This document shows, piece by piece, positions 33,018 through 44,805 of a stretch of 64,000 bases of DNA. Made by a program: the position numbers and the translations under genes. The first letter of the stretch is position 1. Each line of letters opens with the position of its first letter. The notes below the pieces were generated by a model that saw only the letters and a program-made list of their open reading frames with translations, did no database searches and was not told the DNA's origin. Source of the stretch: Taxillus chinensis (taxonomy: Eukaryota > Streptophyta > Magnoliopsida > Santalales > Loranthaceae); the NCBI GenBank assembly GCA_023512835.1, contig CM042091.1:20725506-20789505 (forward strand), in the 5' to 3' direction.

Positions 33018-36000
33018 CTATGCGAGAGAAGTCGAGCATACCTAGTCAAGAGTAGTTCGAAAACCTCGCATCGGGTAGGGGCTTTGTAAATATGTCTGCT
33101 AATTGATCTTCAGTGGCAACATGTTCCAGTGAAATATGGTTTTTGAGAACATGATCGCGTATAAGTGATATCGGACCTCAATGTGCTTCGTCTTAGGATG
33201 CATGACAGATTGTTGCTGATGGCAATGCACTAGTGTTGTCACGAAGAAAGTGGAATAGAGGACATGGTGAATCCGTAGTCGGTAAGTTGACTTTGCATCC
33301 AAAGTAGGCGTGCCGCAAGAACTTCCAAAGACCTATATATTCCGCCTCGGCAGTAGAAGTTGATACGAATTCGCTTTCTTGAACCATGAGATCAATCTAT
33401 TTCCAAGAAACCGACACGTACCGCTTGTGCTTTTCCCCGTCGATGCGACATCCAAAGTCGGCATCGAGTACCCGGATAAGGTGAAGTTGGACTCCTTTGG
33501 GTACCAGAGGCCCAAATTCATCGTCCCTTTGAGATACCTTAATATCCGTTTTACATGAAGCATATGTGACTCCTTGGGATTTGCGATATCGGGCACAAAT
33601 GCAAGTTGCAAACATAATGTCCCAGGCGACTTGTCGTAAGATAGAGCAAGGAGCCGATCATTCCTCGTAGTCGGTCACATTTCCCGATATGCCGTCCACA
33701 TCCGGATCTAACTTGGCACCGACAGGCATTGGAGTTTTGACGGAGATGAACCTTCCATACCAAACTTCTTAATAAGATCGCATGTACTTAGCCTGATTGA
33801 TAAAGATTCCTTCCTTTAATTGTTTGAGTTCAATTCCAAGGAAGTAGGACGGTTCTCCCATCATGCTCATTTCAAACTGCCTGTCATCAACTTAGCAAAC
33901 TCTTCACAAAGCTTCGGATTCGTTATCCGAAAATGATATCGTCCACGTATATTTGTACGATCGAGTGTGTCCTTTCTCTTGTCGTAGAAATAGGGTGGTG
34001 TCTATCTTCCCTTTTTGGAAGTTACGAGCAAGTAGGAATTCGACGGTGTGTCGTACCGGGCTCTTCGAGCTTGCTTCAAACCATATAGAGCTTTCGAAGT
34101 TTGTAGACAAGATGTCCGCTTAGGTTCAATGGCCGGAGGTTGTTCAACATACACCTCCTCTTGAAGGTCTCCATTCAGAATGCGCTGACGTCCATTTGAT
34201 AAACTATGAAGTTTTCATATGAAGCATACGCCGAAACATTCGGATTGCCTCAAGTCTTGCGACCGGAGCAAAGGTTTCATCATAATCTATTCCTTCTTCT
34301 TACGATATCCTTTGGCTACCAGTCCGGCTTTGTTCCGATTACTATTCCATCCGTATCAAGCTTGTTCCGGAACACCCATTTAACGCCAATGACTTGCCAG
34401 ACTTAGGCCTTGGTACTAAGGTCCACACATTATTTCTCTTAAATGATTCGGCCTTCTTGCATGGCCTCTATCCAGTTTGAATCTTAAGAGCTTCATCTAC
34501 CACCTTTGGTTCTATTTGAGATAAAAGCATGAGTAAAGACTCATGTTTGAGGTGGCTGCTCTTGTTCTTACACTAACAGTAGGATCACCAATCACTTGAT
34601 CCGAGGGATGGTTTCGGGTCCATCTATAATTCTGTGCGTGTGTTGGTTGATCTTGAACAATTTGAAGCTCTTCCGATTGGGTGGTTCATTGTATCGACTG
34701 GTTGAGCTTCGTCCGGAGTAGATGTTTCCGTATTTAGAGGTACGGATGAACTAGTTGGTTCTTCAACACTATTTCTTCCAAGTGTTAACTAGTCCGGACG
34801 GACTTGAAAGTGCTCCGGAATTTTGTGTATCCGTAGGAGTTTGTCCGGAGCTAAATGGTAGTCCGGAGTCGAGTCATCCGTAGCATCATCCATAGAATTT
34901 CGTTGTGTTTCGCATGCCACGTGGTTGGTCGGGATACCGGTCGGGATGTGTAGCAGAATATTCATAAACTTCGAGTAATCGACGTTGTCGTCCATGACCT
35001 GCATATTGGAATTTGAAGGACCGACTTTTGACCAAACAAGATTAGTTTCATCAAAGGTTACATGGATAGATTCTTCAACTTTGAAAAGTTTTCATTAAGA
35101 CCCGATAAGCCTTGCTATGAAGTGAGTACCCGACAAAAATCCCATCATCGATTTTGGTTCAAATTTATTCCCGGTCTCTTTGCCATTTATCGGATATAGA
35201 AGTACACCCAAAGGCTCGAAATGTGAAATTGAAGGTTTCGTCCTCTCCACATCTCATAGGGTGTTTTCATGGTAGATTTATTTATTAGAGTTCCGTTTCG
35301 AACATAGCAGGCGGTGGACACGGCTTGACCCCATGGACCGAGAGGAAGCATGCCCCTGCTAACATGGATCTACCAGCTTCAACTAAAGTTCGATTCTGCG
35401 CTCGGTACCCCATTTTGTTGTGGGGTTCGGGGAGCAGAGAAGTCATGTCGTATGCCCCGTTCGAACAATATGATCTCATTTCGAAAAGTCAAATTCGACC
35501 ATGATCACTCCCGATGCATTTAATGCTCAGTCCTTGTGAGTTGCTTATCCAATTGAAGAGATCTACAAGATGTTCAAAAAGTTTGATCCTTTGATTTCAG
35601 GAACATCACCCATGTGTATCCGGTGTAATCATCGATAACCACAAGAGTATATCTCGACCAGCTATGATGAAAAGAGATATAGGACCACATAGGTCCATAT
35701 GAAGAAGTTGCAGAGGAGCGGTTATTGAGTTAACCGATTTGCTCTTAAAGCCGTGTTTGGTCCGTTTACCAAGTTGGCATTCTCGACAGAGAGTGTCTCT
35801 GGAGAACTTGAGTTTGGGTAGACCAGGTGACAAGATCAAGTGACGCCAATTTAGACAAAGTCTTAAAATTTAAATGTGCGCATCGCTTGTGCCATAACCA
35901 ACTATCTTCATCTGTTGCTTTCTGAGGAAGCATACAGGGTCGAAGAATTATTTCTTAAGACCACCGAATATATGTCCCCATCTCTTGATCCGGATAACTT

Positions 36001-36354
36001 AACATCTCCGGATAAGTTTTCTCTTCCTGTGCAGGTGTGGACAAAAAGGAAACGAGGAAATCCTTTGTCACATAGTTCCGACACTTAGCAAATTATGCTT
36101 TAAACCTTCGACTAGTGCAACTTTAGGGATTGATACACACTAGTTAGTTAAAGTGCCATACCCGACAATCTTACCTTTGTTGTTGTCGCCATATGAAACG
36201 GATGGACCTTGTTTATCATTAACTTCTACAAGCAGAGTCCGGTCACCCGTCATATGTCCGGAGCATCCACTATCAAGGATCCACTTGCTTTATTGATCTT
36301 TAACTTCAAGTGATCCGGCAATTCATTCCAGAGATGCTCCGAAAGACAACAAGT
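33018..36354 (-). pseudogene. Cop-2 pol (protease, integrase, RT, RNase H), frameshifted
   Basis: Minus strand from 36354: a protease remnant (GCSGHMTGD in the 36240-36290 region). Integrase pieces include LCRECQLGKRTKHGFKSKSV, then LHMDLCGPIS and a damaged D-D-E core to about 35000. RT shows a YVDD-type word near 33935-33951. RNase H has TSTAEAEYI (Glu) and [19 protein letters not shown] sequence near 33180. The stop is at 33018-33020. Nearly every domain lies in more than one frame. Confidence 0.85.
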
Positions 36355-38606
36355 TTACACTTTTGGTGCCCAAACTTGTTTCGGGCGGTTAGAGTGAGCA
36401 GCAGATTGTCAACATTTACGGATTTAATTTTGTTAGGACTCTTAGCTTTCCACGTTGACATTAACTTGTTAGTTTCGGCCGCTTCTTTTGTTTGGGTTTT
36501 CTTGGGAGAGACACTCCTTTTAGATTTAGATCTTGTTTTGCCAAGAACCCCTTTTATTAAACCGATCTTTATTTGATTGAAATTGATTACAAAGCCAGCT
36601 ATCGATAAGACTCCAACATTCATAGTGATAATGACCCATTTCCTACGGATGGAACAGACACTATAATGTGAAGTACAAACAGGGGATACAGGTCTCTTAG
36701 ATTTTACGCTTTTTCTACTCGTTCCCTGTGGCCTAATCCATTACGTTTGGGTGACGCGCTCTTGGCCCTAAATGCGTCAGCCTTAGCCTTGTCTTTCTTT
36801 TTGGGTGCTACAGCTTTTGGCTTTAACCGCAGCAGCCTTCCCTTCATCTTTAGTTACGGTGCTACCGCTTCGGGAAGTGCAAGAACAACCTCGTTCCACG
36901 ATCATATACTATGGTGCCACCTGAAATGAAACCATCCAACGGTTTAGATGAACTAACGGGATATAAGTTGGTTAGTTTAGGAGTGAAATCCGGAGGACAC
37001 TCGGAGCTTGAGCTATGGAGGTTGATGGTTCGAACCTAGGCCAGGTTTGACTCGAATGTCGTCGGGTCGGCCTAAAGGTAGAGGCTATTTCCCCGGATTT
37101 TAGCCACTTACGATTTATTTCCTTTTCCCTGTTCTAGTTCATTTTCGAGTCTTTTCACTATAACTTTTAGGCCTGAAAGATTGGTATTTAACAAATGATT
37201 TTCAGCTCTTAGATCATGATACCAAGCTTCCTTTCCTCCGAAGTCGGCGACGTCCTTTTCGAGTTATTAATAGTAAATTCGAGACGTTTATTCCGACTTT
37301 CCATATCTTTGTACATTTGAGTAATTATTAGTCTCTCATTCTTTTCATGATCACATGCAATAGTAAGAGATTCTAATTTACTCAGAGCTCGAGATAGAAG
37401 GTACCTCGGATTTGCCATGAGGCAGTTCGGCTTAATGGTCGGCTCATCATCCGAGGATTCCTCCTTTCTTCGAGCCACTCATGTATTTTGTCACGACGCC
37501 TTTCTCTTGCTCTTGCTATTATCCGAGGTGGAGCGGCAGGATTTACCTTGTCACTTTTCTCGGCCACCTTTGCTTTGGACCGATTCCTTGGCCCGTGACC
37601 GCTTTTCCCACATAAACATTCCTGGGAACCGGACTCGTCGCTCCTTCCGTTGGAACGATGATGATGAGCGTCTTCGATCCCTTTTCGCTTTCGTAGGAAT
37701 CGCTCAAAGGATTTGACAAGAAGGGCTATCTCTTCCTCCTGCCGAATCGAATTGTCGGATACGTCCGTATCATCATTCCTCGGATGTTTAGACATTCTCG
37801 AGCTTTGAGAGCTACCCCCTTTTCTTTCCGAGCTATTTTCCATCTCTGTCGAGTACTTAAACCTGACTTCGTGAGTCCCAGCTCTCCATATAGTTCTTCA
37901 AGGGGAACATACCGCGCTTTTGTCGATTGCATCCGGAGTTGTTTGGAGTAGTAGCGATCCGGCAAGGAGCGAAAGAACTTGTCATTGATCTAGGATTGAG
38001 AGTAATGCTCATTGACGCCTTCGGCTCAAGTATAAGCTTGCCGAATCTCCGATAGATGCTTTCAAGTGATTCGCCCGGTTTATGATTAAAACTCTCAAAG
38101 TTCTCGTCCGAGAGTACGAATCACATTCTGCATCCGGGACGACTCCCCTCATAGAGAATTGTCGGTTGTCCCAAACGACTTTTCGTCGTGCAGCCCTGGA
38201 CGTCGTGAAAGCCTCGGAATCCAAAAGACGATGTAACATAAGCCGAGCCTTTTCACTAGCGCATTGCCGGGCTCTTTCATCGTTGGTAAGTTCAAGATCG
38301 CCTTTGGCCTCCTTACTCCATGTTCTCCATAGTCATCGGAATTGGAATCTCTTGATGAAGACATGGCCACATAAGATGATCATGGCAAACCATAAACATC
38401 TTCATGCGAGCTTTCCACTGGGAGAAAAGCTCGGTGTGAATTTGGGCGGTTTCGTTAGAGTAAAACCCGGAACTCCGTGGTTGAGAAGCGGCGGCAGCAG
38501 CAGGTTGTGGTGGGTCGACATTTTCACCGTCGCTTTGATTCAGGATGGGCCCGTGCACCTCCGGAGTTAAGGCGAGTGTTGAATAGCATACCGCTTTCTT
38601 GGCCAT
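36355..38606 (-). pseudogene. Cop-2 gag, frameshifted
   Basis: ATG at 38604-38606 (MAKKAV..., compare MAEESN in Cop-3). It has the copia gag (UBN2-type) region, a zinc-knuckle remnant near 37590-37625 in which one residue is lost (ECLCGKSGH), and a second cysteine region near 36590-36660. The TAA at 36355-36357 occupies the same gag/pol position as in Cop-1 and Cop-3. Confidence 0.8.
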
Positions 38607-38650
38607 TTCTGAGATTGAAAGAGTGGGATCTCTACTTAGAACGAAGTAGA

Positions 38651-38665
38651 ACTTGCTCGATACCA
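38651..38665 (-). other. Primer-binding site of Cop-2
   Basis: acttgctcgatacca reads TGGTATCGAGCAAGT on the minus strand, two bases inside the LTR end. One base of the CAG triplet is missing relative to Cop-3. Confidence 0.85.
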
Positions 38666-38667
38666 CT

Positions 38668-39864
38668 TGATGGTCCCTTGAGCCTAAAGGGGGGGGGGGT
38701 GAATAGGCTCTTATTCAAACTCTTTCTTTTCTCTCAAGACACAAAGACTTATCTAGTTTAAGTGATAAATCACTCAGGAAGATAACCAGGATAGGGAAGT
38801 ATTTTGTTTTATTATCACAAGGTATTACAACAAAAATAGAAGCAAACACTCTCTTACACTCTTTACAACAATGAACTCACAGCTAGCCAAGTACCTTTCC
38901 TGTTTTTGTTTTCACTTGAGCACACATTTACATGAAGTATAAAGTATGAATATTTATACAAAACATTCCTAAGAGACAACCTTGGAACTTGAAGTTCGGA
39001 ATGCTTCCGCACTAACTATCCCTGTAATCGCCGCCTTGACTCGCTGCGGATTGTGGAGCTCAAGATCTTGGATTTGAAGAGTATAAGTGTCTTTGTGAGT
39101 TCGAGATACAATTAAGGTTGTGTCCACATATCCGGATGATCCACGTGTAAGATTCTTCTGATCTAAAGCATTCGTCTTACATCGGGACAGACTAGCGATA
39201 ACTTTAAATGCGGTTTTGTTGAGCAGTTGTCTTCTTGGTCCGGTGTAATTTTCCTTACTCCGTAGTTAATGAAGCTCGGAACCTTACTCCGTGTCAGTGG
39301 TTGCTTACTCCGTATCTATTCGATCGGGAATCCTTAGTCCGTGTCGGCGCTTCCTTACTCCGCATGTAAGTTCCTTACTCCGCATGTAGGTTCCTTACTC
39401 CGCATGTAAGTTCCTTACTCCGTATGTAAGTTCCTTACCCGTGTGTAAGTTCCTTACTCCGTATGTAAGTTCCTTACTCCGTGTGTAAGTTCCTTACTCC
39501 GTGTGTAAGTTCCTTACTCCGTATGTAAGTTCCTTACTCCGGCGAGTAATAAGTCCGGATTTCTTACTCCGCATCCGGTTTCTTTACTCGCATTATTTTC
39601 CTTACTCCGCACTTATCCTTTAAGTTCTTAGTCCTAGGATTATTCCTTATTCGTATGTATTTGTTACTTGGTTATTTACCAAGTGTTTGGCGACACTAAC
39701 TCTTGTCCGGATCGGGATTATGTATCCCGTCCTTAGCTTTGCTCTCACGAGTGCATCTTTGGATTAGTGACATACCTTCGCAATGATCAAATAAACACAA
39801 AAAGATCTCGATCAAATTCATAAGGCTTTATCAAGCATTATCCAAATTCGGGTTTGATCCAACA
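38668..39864 (-). repeat. 5' LTR of Cop-2
   Basis: Matches 27281-28505, with small indels and CAG/CGG, CTG/CCG differences. A 20-bp array lies at 39353-39542 and a TATA-like word at 38951-38958 (minus strand). Confidence 0.93.
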
Positions 39865-39869
39865 ATGAT
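39865..39869. repeat. Target-site duplication ATGAT, right of Cop-2
   Basis: Matches 27276-27280. Confidence 0.93.
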
Positions 39870-41196
39870 TTAGCATAAAATCTGTGGTTAAGAACTGATT
39901 TATATCAGTTTGGGTACGTAATTTTGTACTCTGTTTAGTAAAACGCATGTTGGTGAGTGCCTGGGGGTTGCTGGGTTGATTCCAGACGAAATTAGGCCAA
40001 AAACGATGATGAACAGTACCCTGGTACCCTGGGCGAACTGCAGGGTCGAAGTTTGGAGTCAGCATCTTCGTTACTCCGGATCAGTAGTCCGGAGCAGTTA
40101 GTCCAGATCAGTAGTCCGGATCAGCAGCAGTGATCCGTAGCTTCGCTCCACAGCAGAGTATCTGTAGCATCCATTCCGCAGCAGTGTTCCGCAGTAGTGC
40201 ACTGCACTGGACATTTACATTGTAAACCATTATGCCTAAGTATTTAAGTTACAATGTAAATAACGAAATACCCCCCTTTTGGATTCAAAGAAAAATACTA
40301 GAAAAATTAATTCCCACTATTTCAAAATGTGAAAATTGGGATTTAGTGTAAAATCTCGGAAAAACCCAAAAGTTCGTAGTGGTGAATTTTTGGAAAGTGG
40401 GGTTAGACATCTCAGAAAAATCCCCAAAAATCAGATTATCTTATTTATGATATGGGAACCCAATGCCGGGACTTTTGATTTCAAGAAAATAGCTGCTATG
40501 GGTACTTCCTTTATAAATCAAGGATTGAGGATTTACTTGTGAAGACTGGCTATGGTTCCAAAGGAAATGTTGAGAATGACATGCCATACTAATGTTAGTA
40601 TGTTGGTGTGAGGTATTGGGGCATGGACTCCGTGACTTGTTTGGGTTCTCACCGTGGTGCACCGATGGTGCTATGTGGTTGACGTGGCAAGCATATGCGC
40701 CAATGGCAGGCCTGTGTGGCGATTGTGGCCGGGCATATTGCGCTGTGGACAGGCTAAGGCCTGAGTTGAGCCGTTGAGCTCGTGGAGCTAGGGCTGAGTG
40801 CTCTGAGCTGGGATCCCATGGAGGATCGTGGACAAGTTGTCCTGTGTGGGCAGGCTGAGTCCTGATGTTTGTTTGCGGCCGAGTCCCGATGATTGTGCAC
40901 ACTACACGGTGCACGAGTACACCGAGCATATAGTATAGACTTATATGTGTTGCATGATGTGGAGTTTTGGGGTCACCTACTGAGCATGTCGCTCACCCCT
41001 ACTTGTTGTTTACCCTTTTCAGGTGTGACCCGAGACTAGTGGAGGACTTTCTTCCAGGAGGACGCCCACTACTCTGATGTATGATACAGTTATATTCTAT
41101 ATTGTTTTATGTGATATCCCGGACATGGGTCCGTGGACAGTTGTATTTGCATACTGTATGATGTGATGTCTGTATGACTGTTTGACTCATTGTATG
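39870..41196 (+). mobile_element. Middle piece of solo LTR F
   Basis: Non-coding LTR sequence between Cop-2 and Cop-3. It holds 'cagtagtccgga' words at 40075-40200 and a stretch ending ccggacatgggtccgtggac, which resembles the equivalent part of the C LTR (ccggatgagggtccgtgaaa near 2136). Confidence 0.85.
41192..41196. repeat. Target-site duplication GTATG, left of Cop-3
   Basis: Precedes tgttggatca; recurs at 53998-54002. Confidence 0.93.
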
Positions 41197-42447
41197 TGTT
41201 GGATCAAACCCAGAATTTGGATAATGCTGATAAAGCCTTATGTAATTTGATCTGAGATCTTTTGTGTTTATTTGATCATTGCAGAAGATATGTTACTAAT
41301 CCAGAGATGCACTCGTGAGAGCAAAGCTAAGGACAGGATACATAATCCTGATCCGGACAAGAGTGAGTGTCGTCAAACACTTGGTAAATAACCAAGTAAC
41401 AAATACATACGGAATAAGGAACATTCCTACGGACTAAGAACTTAAAGGATAAGTGCGGAGTAAGGAAACCAGATGCGGAGTAAGGAATCCGGATGTATTA
41501 CTCGCCCGGAGTAAGGAACTTACATACGGAGTAAGGAACCTACATACGGAGTAAGGAAATTACATACGGAGTAAGGAACTTACATGCGGAGTAAGAAAGC
41601 GCTGACACGGAATAAGTTATCAGACTTTTCAAGACTCGCCCGGAGTAAGGAACTTACATACGGAGTAAGGAACTTACATACGGAGTAAGGAACTTACATA
41701 CGGAATAAGGAACTTACATGCGGAGTAAGGAAGCGCTGACATGGACTAAGGATTCCAGTACTAAATAGATACGGAGTAAGCAACCACTGACACGGAGTAA
41801 GGTTCCGAGCTTCATGAGCTACGGAGTAAGGATAATTACACCGGACCAAGAAGACACTGCTCCAACTAAACCGCATTTAAAGTAATCAGCTCTTGGTGTC
41901 CCGATGTAAGACGAATGTATTGAGAACCTGAAGAATCTTACACGTGGATCATCCGGATATGTGGACACAACCTTAATTGTATCTCGGAACTCACAAAGAC
42001 ACTTATACTCTTCATATCCAAGATCTTGAGCTCCACAATCCGCAGCAGTCAAGGCAGAGAGATTACCGAGGGATAGTTAGTGCGGAACGCATTCCGGAAC
42101 TACAAGTTCCAAGGTTGTCTCTTAGGAATGTTTTGTATAAATATTCATACTTATACATTAGAATAAATAAGTCGAGTTAAGAAAAGAGAGAAGAGAGAGG
42201 AGCTTTATCATCTCTAGAAATAGAACTTGGCTAGTGTGTGAGTTCGTTTGTAAACAGAGTGTAAGAGAGTTTTGCTTCTATTTTGTTGTATTCATCTTGT
42301 GATAATAAAACAAAATACTTCCACTATCTGGTTATCTTCCGCAGTGATTCTATCACTTAAACTAGATAAGTGTTTATGTCTTGAGAGAAAGGAAAGAGTT
42401 CGAATAAGAGCCTATTCACCCCCCCTTTAGGCTCCAAGGGACCATCA
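41197..42447 (+). repeat. 5' LTR of Cop-3
   Basis: tgttggatca ... gggaccatca. It has a 20-bp-type array of 'acttacatacggagtaagga' at about 41500-41735, a TATA box tataaata at 42136-42143 and a C homopolymer near the end. Confidence 0.95.
42136..42143 (+). promoter_or_regulatory. TATA box of the Cop-3 5' LTR
   Basis: tataaata; the same word is at 53682-53689 in the 3' LTR and, inverted, in both Cop-2 LTRs. Confidence 0.65.
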
Positions 42448-42449
42448 AG

Positions 42450-42461
42450 TGGTATCAGAGC
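42450..42461 (+). other. Primer-binding site of Cop-3
   Basis: TGGTATCAGAGC two bases after the LTR end, complementary to initiator-Met tRNA. Confidence 0.95.
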
Positions 42462-42509
42462 AAGTTCTACTTTGTTCTAAGTAGAGATCCCACTCTTTCA
42501 ATCTCAGAA

Positions 42510-44805
42510 ATGGCCGAAGAAAGCAATATGCTATTCAACACTCGCCTTAACTCCGGAGGTGCACAAGAGCCCGTCCCGAATCGAAGCGGCGGTGAAAATG
42601 TCGACCCACCTCAACCTGCTGCCGCCGCCGCTTCTCAACCACGGAGTTCGGGTTTTACTTTAACGAAACCGCCCAAATTCACACCTGAGCTTTTCTCCCA
42701 GTGGAAAGCTCGCATGAAGATGTTTATGGTATGCCATGATCATCTCATGTGGCCATGTCTTCATCAGGAGATTCCAATTCCGATGACTATCGGAGAACAT
42801 GGAGTTAGGAGGCCAAAGACAGATCTTGAACTTACCAACGATGAAAGAGCCTGGCAGTGCGCTAGTGAAAAGGCTCGGCTTATGTTACATCGTCTTTGGA
42901 TTCCGAGGCTTTCACAAACGTCCAAGGCCGCACGACACCAAAAGCTGTTTGGGACAAACCGACAATCCTCTATGAGGGGAGTCGGTCCCAGGATGCAGAA
43001 TGTGATCTGCACTCTCGAATTAACTTTGAGAGTTTTAATCATAAACCGGGCGAATCACTTGAAAGCATCTATCGGAGATTCGGCAAGCTCATTCTTGAAC
43101 CGAAGACTGTCAAGGAGCACTATTCTCAATCCCGGATCAATGACAAGTTCTTTCGCTCCTTGCCGGATCGCTACTACTCCAAACAACTCCAGATGCAATC
43201 GACAAAAAGCGCGGTATGTTCCCCTTGAAGAACGTATGGAGAGCTGCGGACTCACGAAGTTAGGTTTAAGTACTCGACAGAGATGAGAAAATAGCTCGGA
43301 AAGAAAAGGGGGTAGCTCTCAAAGCTACGGAATGTCTAAACATACCGAGGAATGATGATACGGACGTATCCGACAATTCGATTCGACGAGGAGGAGGAGA
43401 TAGCCCTTCTTGTCAAATCCTTTGAGCGATTCCTACGGAAAAGCAAAAAGGGATCGAAGACGCTCATCATCATCGTTCCAAAGGAAGGAGCGACCGGAGT
43501 CCGGTTCCCAGGAATGTTTCAACCGTGGGAAAACCGGTCACCGGGCCAAGGAATGCAGGTCCAAAACAAAAATGGCCGAGAAAAGTGACAAGGTAACTCC
43601 TCGCCGCTCCACCTCGGATAACGGCAAAAGCAAGAGGAAGGCGCTCGTGACAAAATACATGAGTGGCTCGGAAGAAGAGGAGGAATCCTCGGATGATGAG
43701 CCGACCACTAAGCCGAACGTCCGCCTCATGGCAAATACGAGGTACCTTCTATCTCTCGAGCTCCTGAGTAAATTAGAATCTCTTACTACTGCATGTGATC
43801 ATGAAAAGAATGAGAGACTAATAATTACTCAAATGTACAAAGATATGGAAAGTCGGAATAAACGTCTTGAATTTACTATTAATAGACTCGAAAAGGACGT
43901 CACCGACTTCAGGAGGAAAAGAAGCTTGGTATCATGATCTAAGAGCTGAAAATCATTTGTTAAATACCAATCTCTCAGGCCTAAAAGTTATAGTAAAAAG
44001 ACTCGAAAATGAACTGAACAGGAAAAGGAAATAAATCGTAAGTGGCTAAAATCCGGGGAAATAGCCTCTACCTTTAGGACTGATCCTGACGACATCCGAG
44101 TCAAACCTAGCCTAGGTTCCGAACCATCAACATCCATAGCTCAAGCTACTGAGTGTCCTCCGGATTTCACTCCTAAACTAACCAACTTATATCCTGTTAG
44201 TACATCTAAGCCGTTGGATGGTTTCATTTCAGGTGGCACCATAGTTTATGATCGTGGAGCCGAGGTCATTCTCGCGCTTCCCGAACCAGTAGCACCCGTA
44301 ACTAAAGATGAAGGGAAGGCTGCTGCAGATTAAAGCCAAAACTGTAGCACCCAAAAAGAAAGACAAGGCTAAGGCTGACGCAGTTAGGGCCAAGAGCGCG
44401 TCACCCAAACGTAATGGATTAGGCCACAGGGAACAGAGTAGAAAATCTGTGAAAACTAAGAGACCTGTATCCCCTGTTTGTACTTCACATTATAGTGTCT
44501 GTTCCATCTGTAGGGAAATGGGTCATTATCACTATGAATGTTGGAGTCTATCTGATAGCTGGCTTTGTAATCAATTTCAATCCAATAAAGATCAGTTTTA
44601 TAAAAGGGGTTCTTCGAGCAAAACAAAATCTAAATCTAAAAGGAGTGTCTCTCCCAAGAAAACCCAAATAAGAGAAGCGAATGAAACTAACAAGTTAATA
44701 TCAACTTGGAAAGCTAAGAGTCCTAACAAATTCAAATCAGTAAATGTTGACAATCTCGTTGCTCTCTCTAACCGCCCAAAACAAGTTTGGGCACCAAAAG
44801 TGTAA
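42510..44805 (+). pseudogene. Cop-3 gag, frameshifted
   Basis: ATG at 42510 follows the PBS by 48 bases. The first ~130 codons read through (PPKFTPELFSQWKARMKMFM, NDERAWQCASEKA); then the frame shifts and continues with ESFNHKPGESLESIYRRFGK and FFRSLPDRYYSKQ. The first zinc knuckle near 43520-43555 reads CFNRGKTGHRAKEC: the second Cys is Arg through TGT to CGT. A second CCHC module, CSICREMGHYHYEC, lies at about 44500-44540 in an open frame (44308-44805), followed by a Lys/Ser-rich tail. Two CCHC motifs and a basic tail are unusual for a copia gag. TAA at 44803-44805. Confidence 0.85.

Larger units (their letters stand above)
27281..39864 (-). mobile_element. Complete reverse-strand copia element Cop-2 with third ORF
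   Basis: This 12.6-kb element has LTRs of about 1.2 kb, PBS at 38651-38665, PPT at 28506-28516 and an ATGAT duplication. Gag, pol and the third ORF are all recognisable but frameshifted many times, usually by single bases. It is a close relative of Cop-3, in the opposite orientation within the same solo LTR. Confidence 0.93.

Noticed and set aside
40075..40210. Cluster of 'cagtagtccgga' words in solo LTR F as a possible regulatory array
   Set aside because: Units are irregular in length and order, and no second copy of this LTR piece is available for comparison; not strong enough to call.
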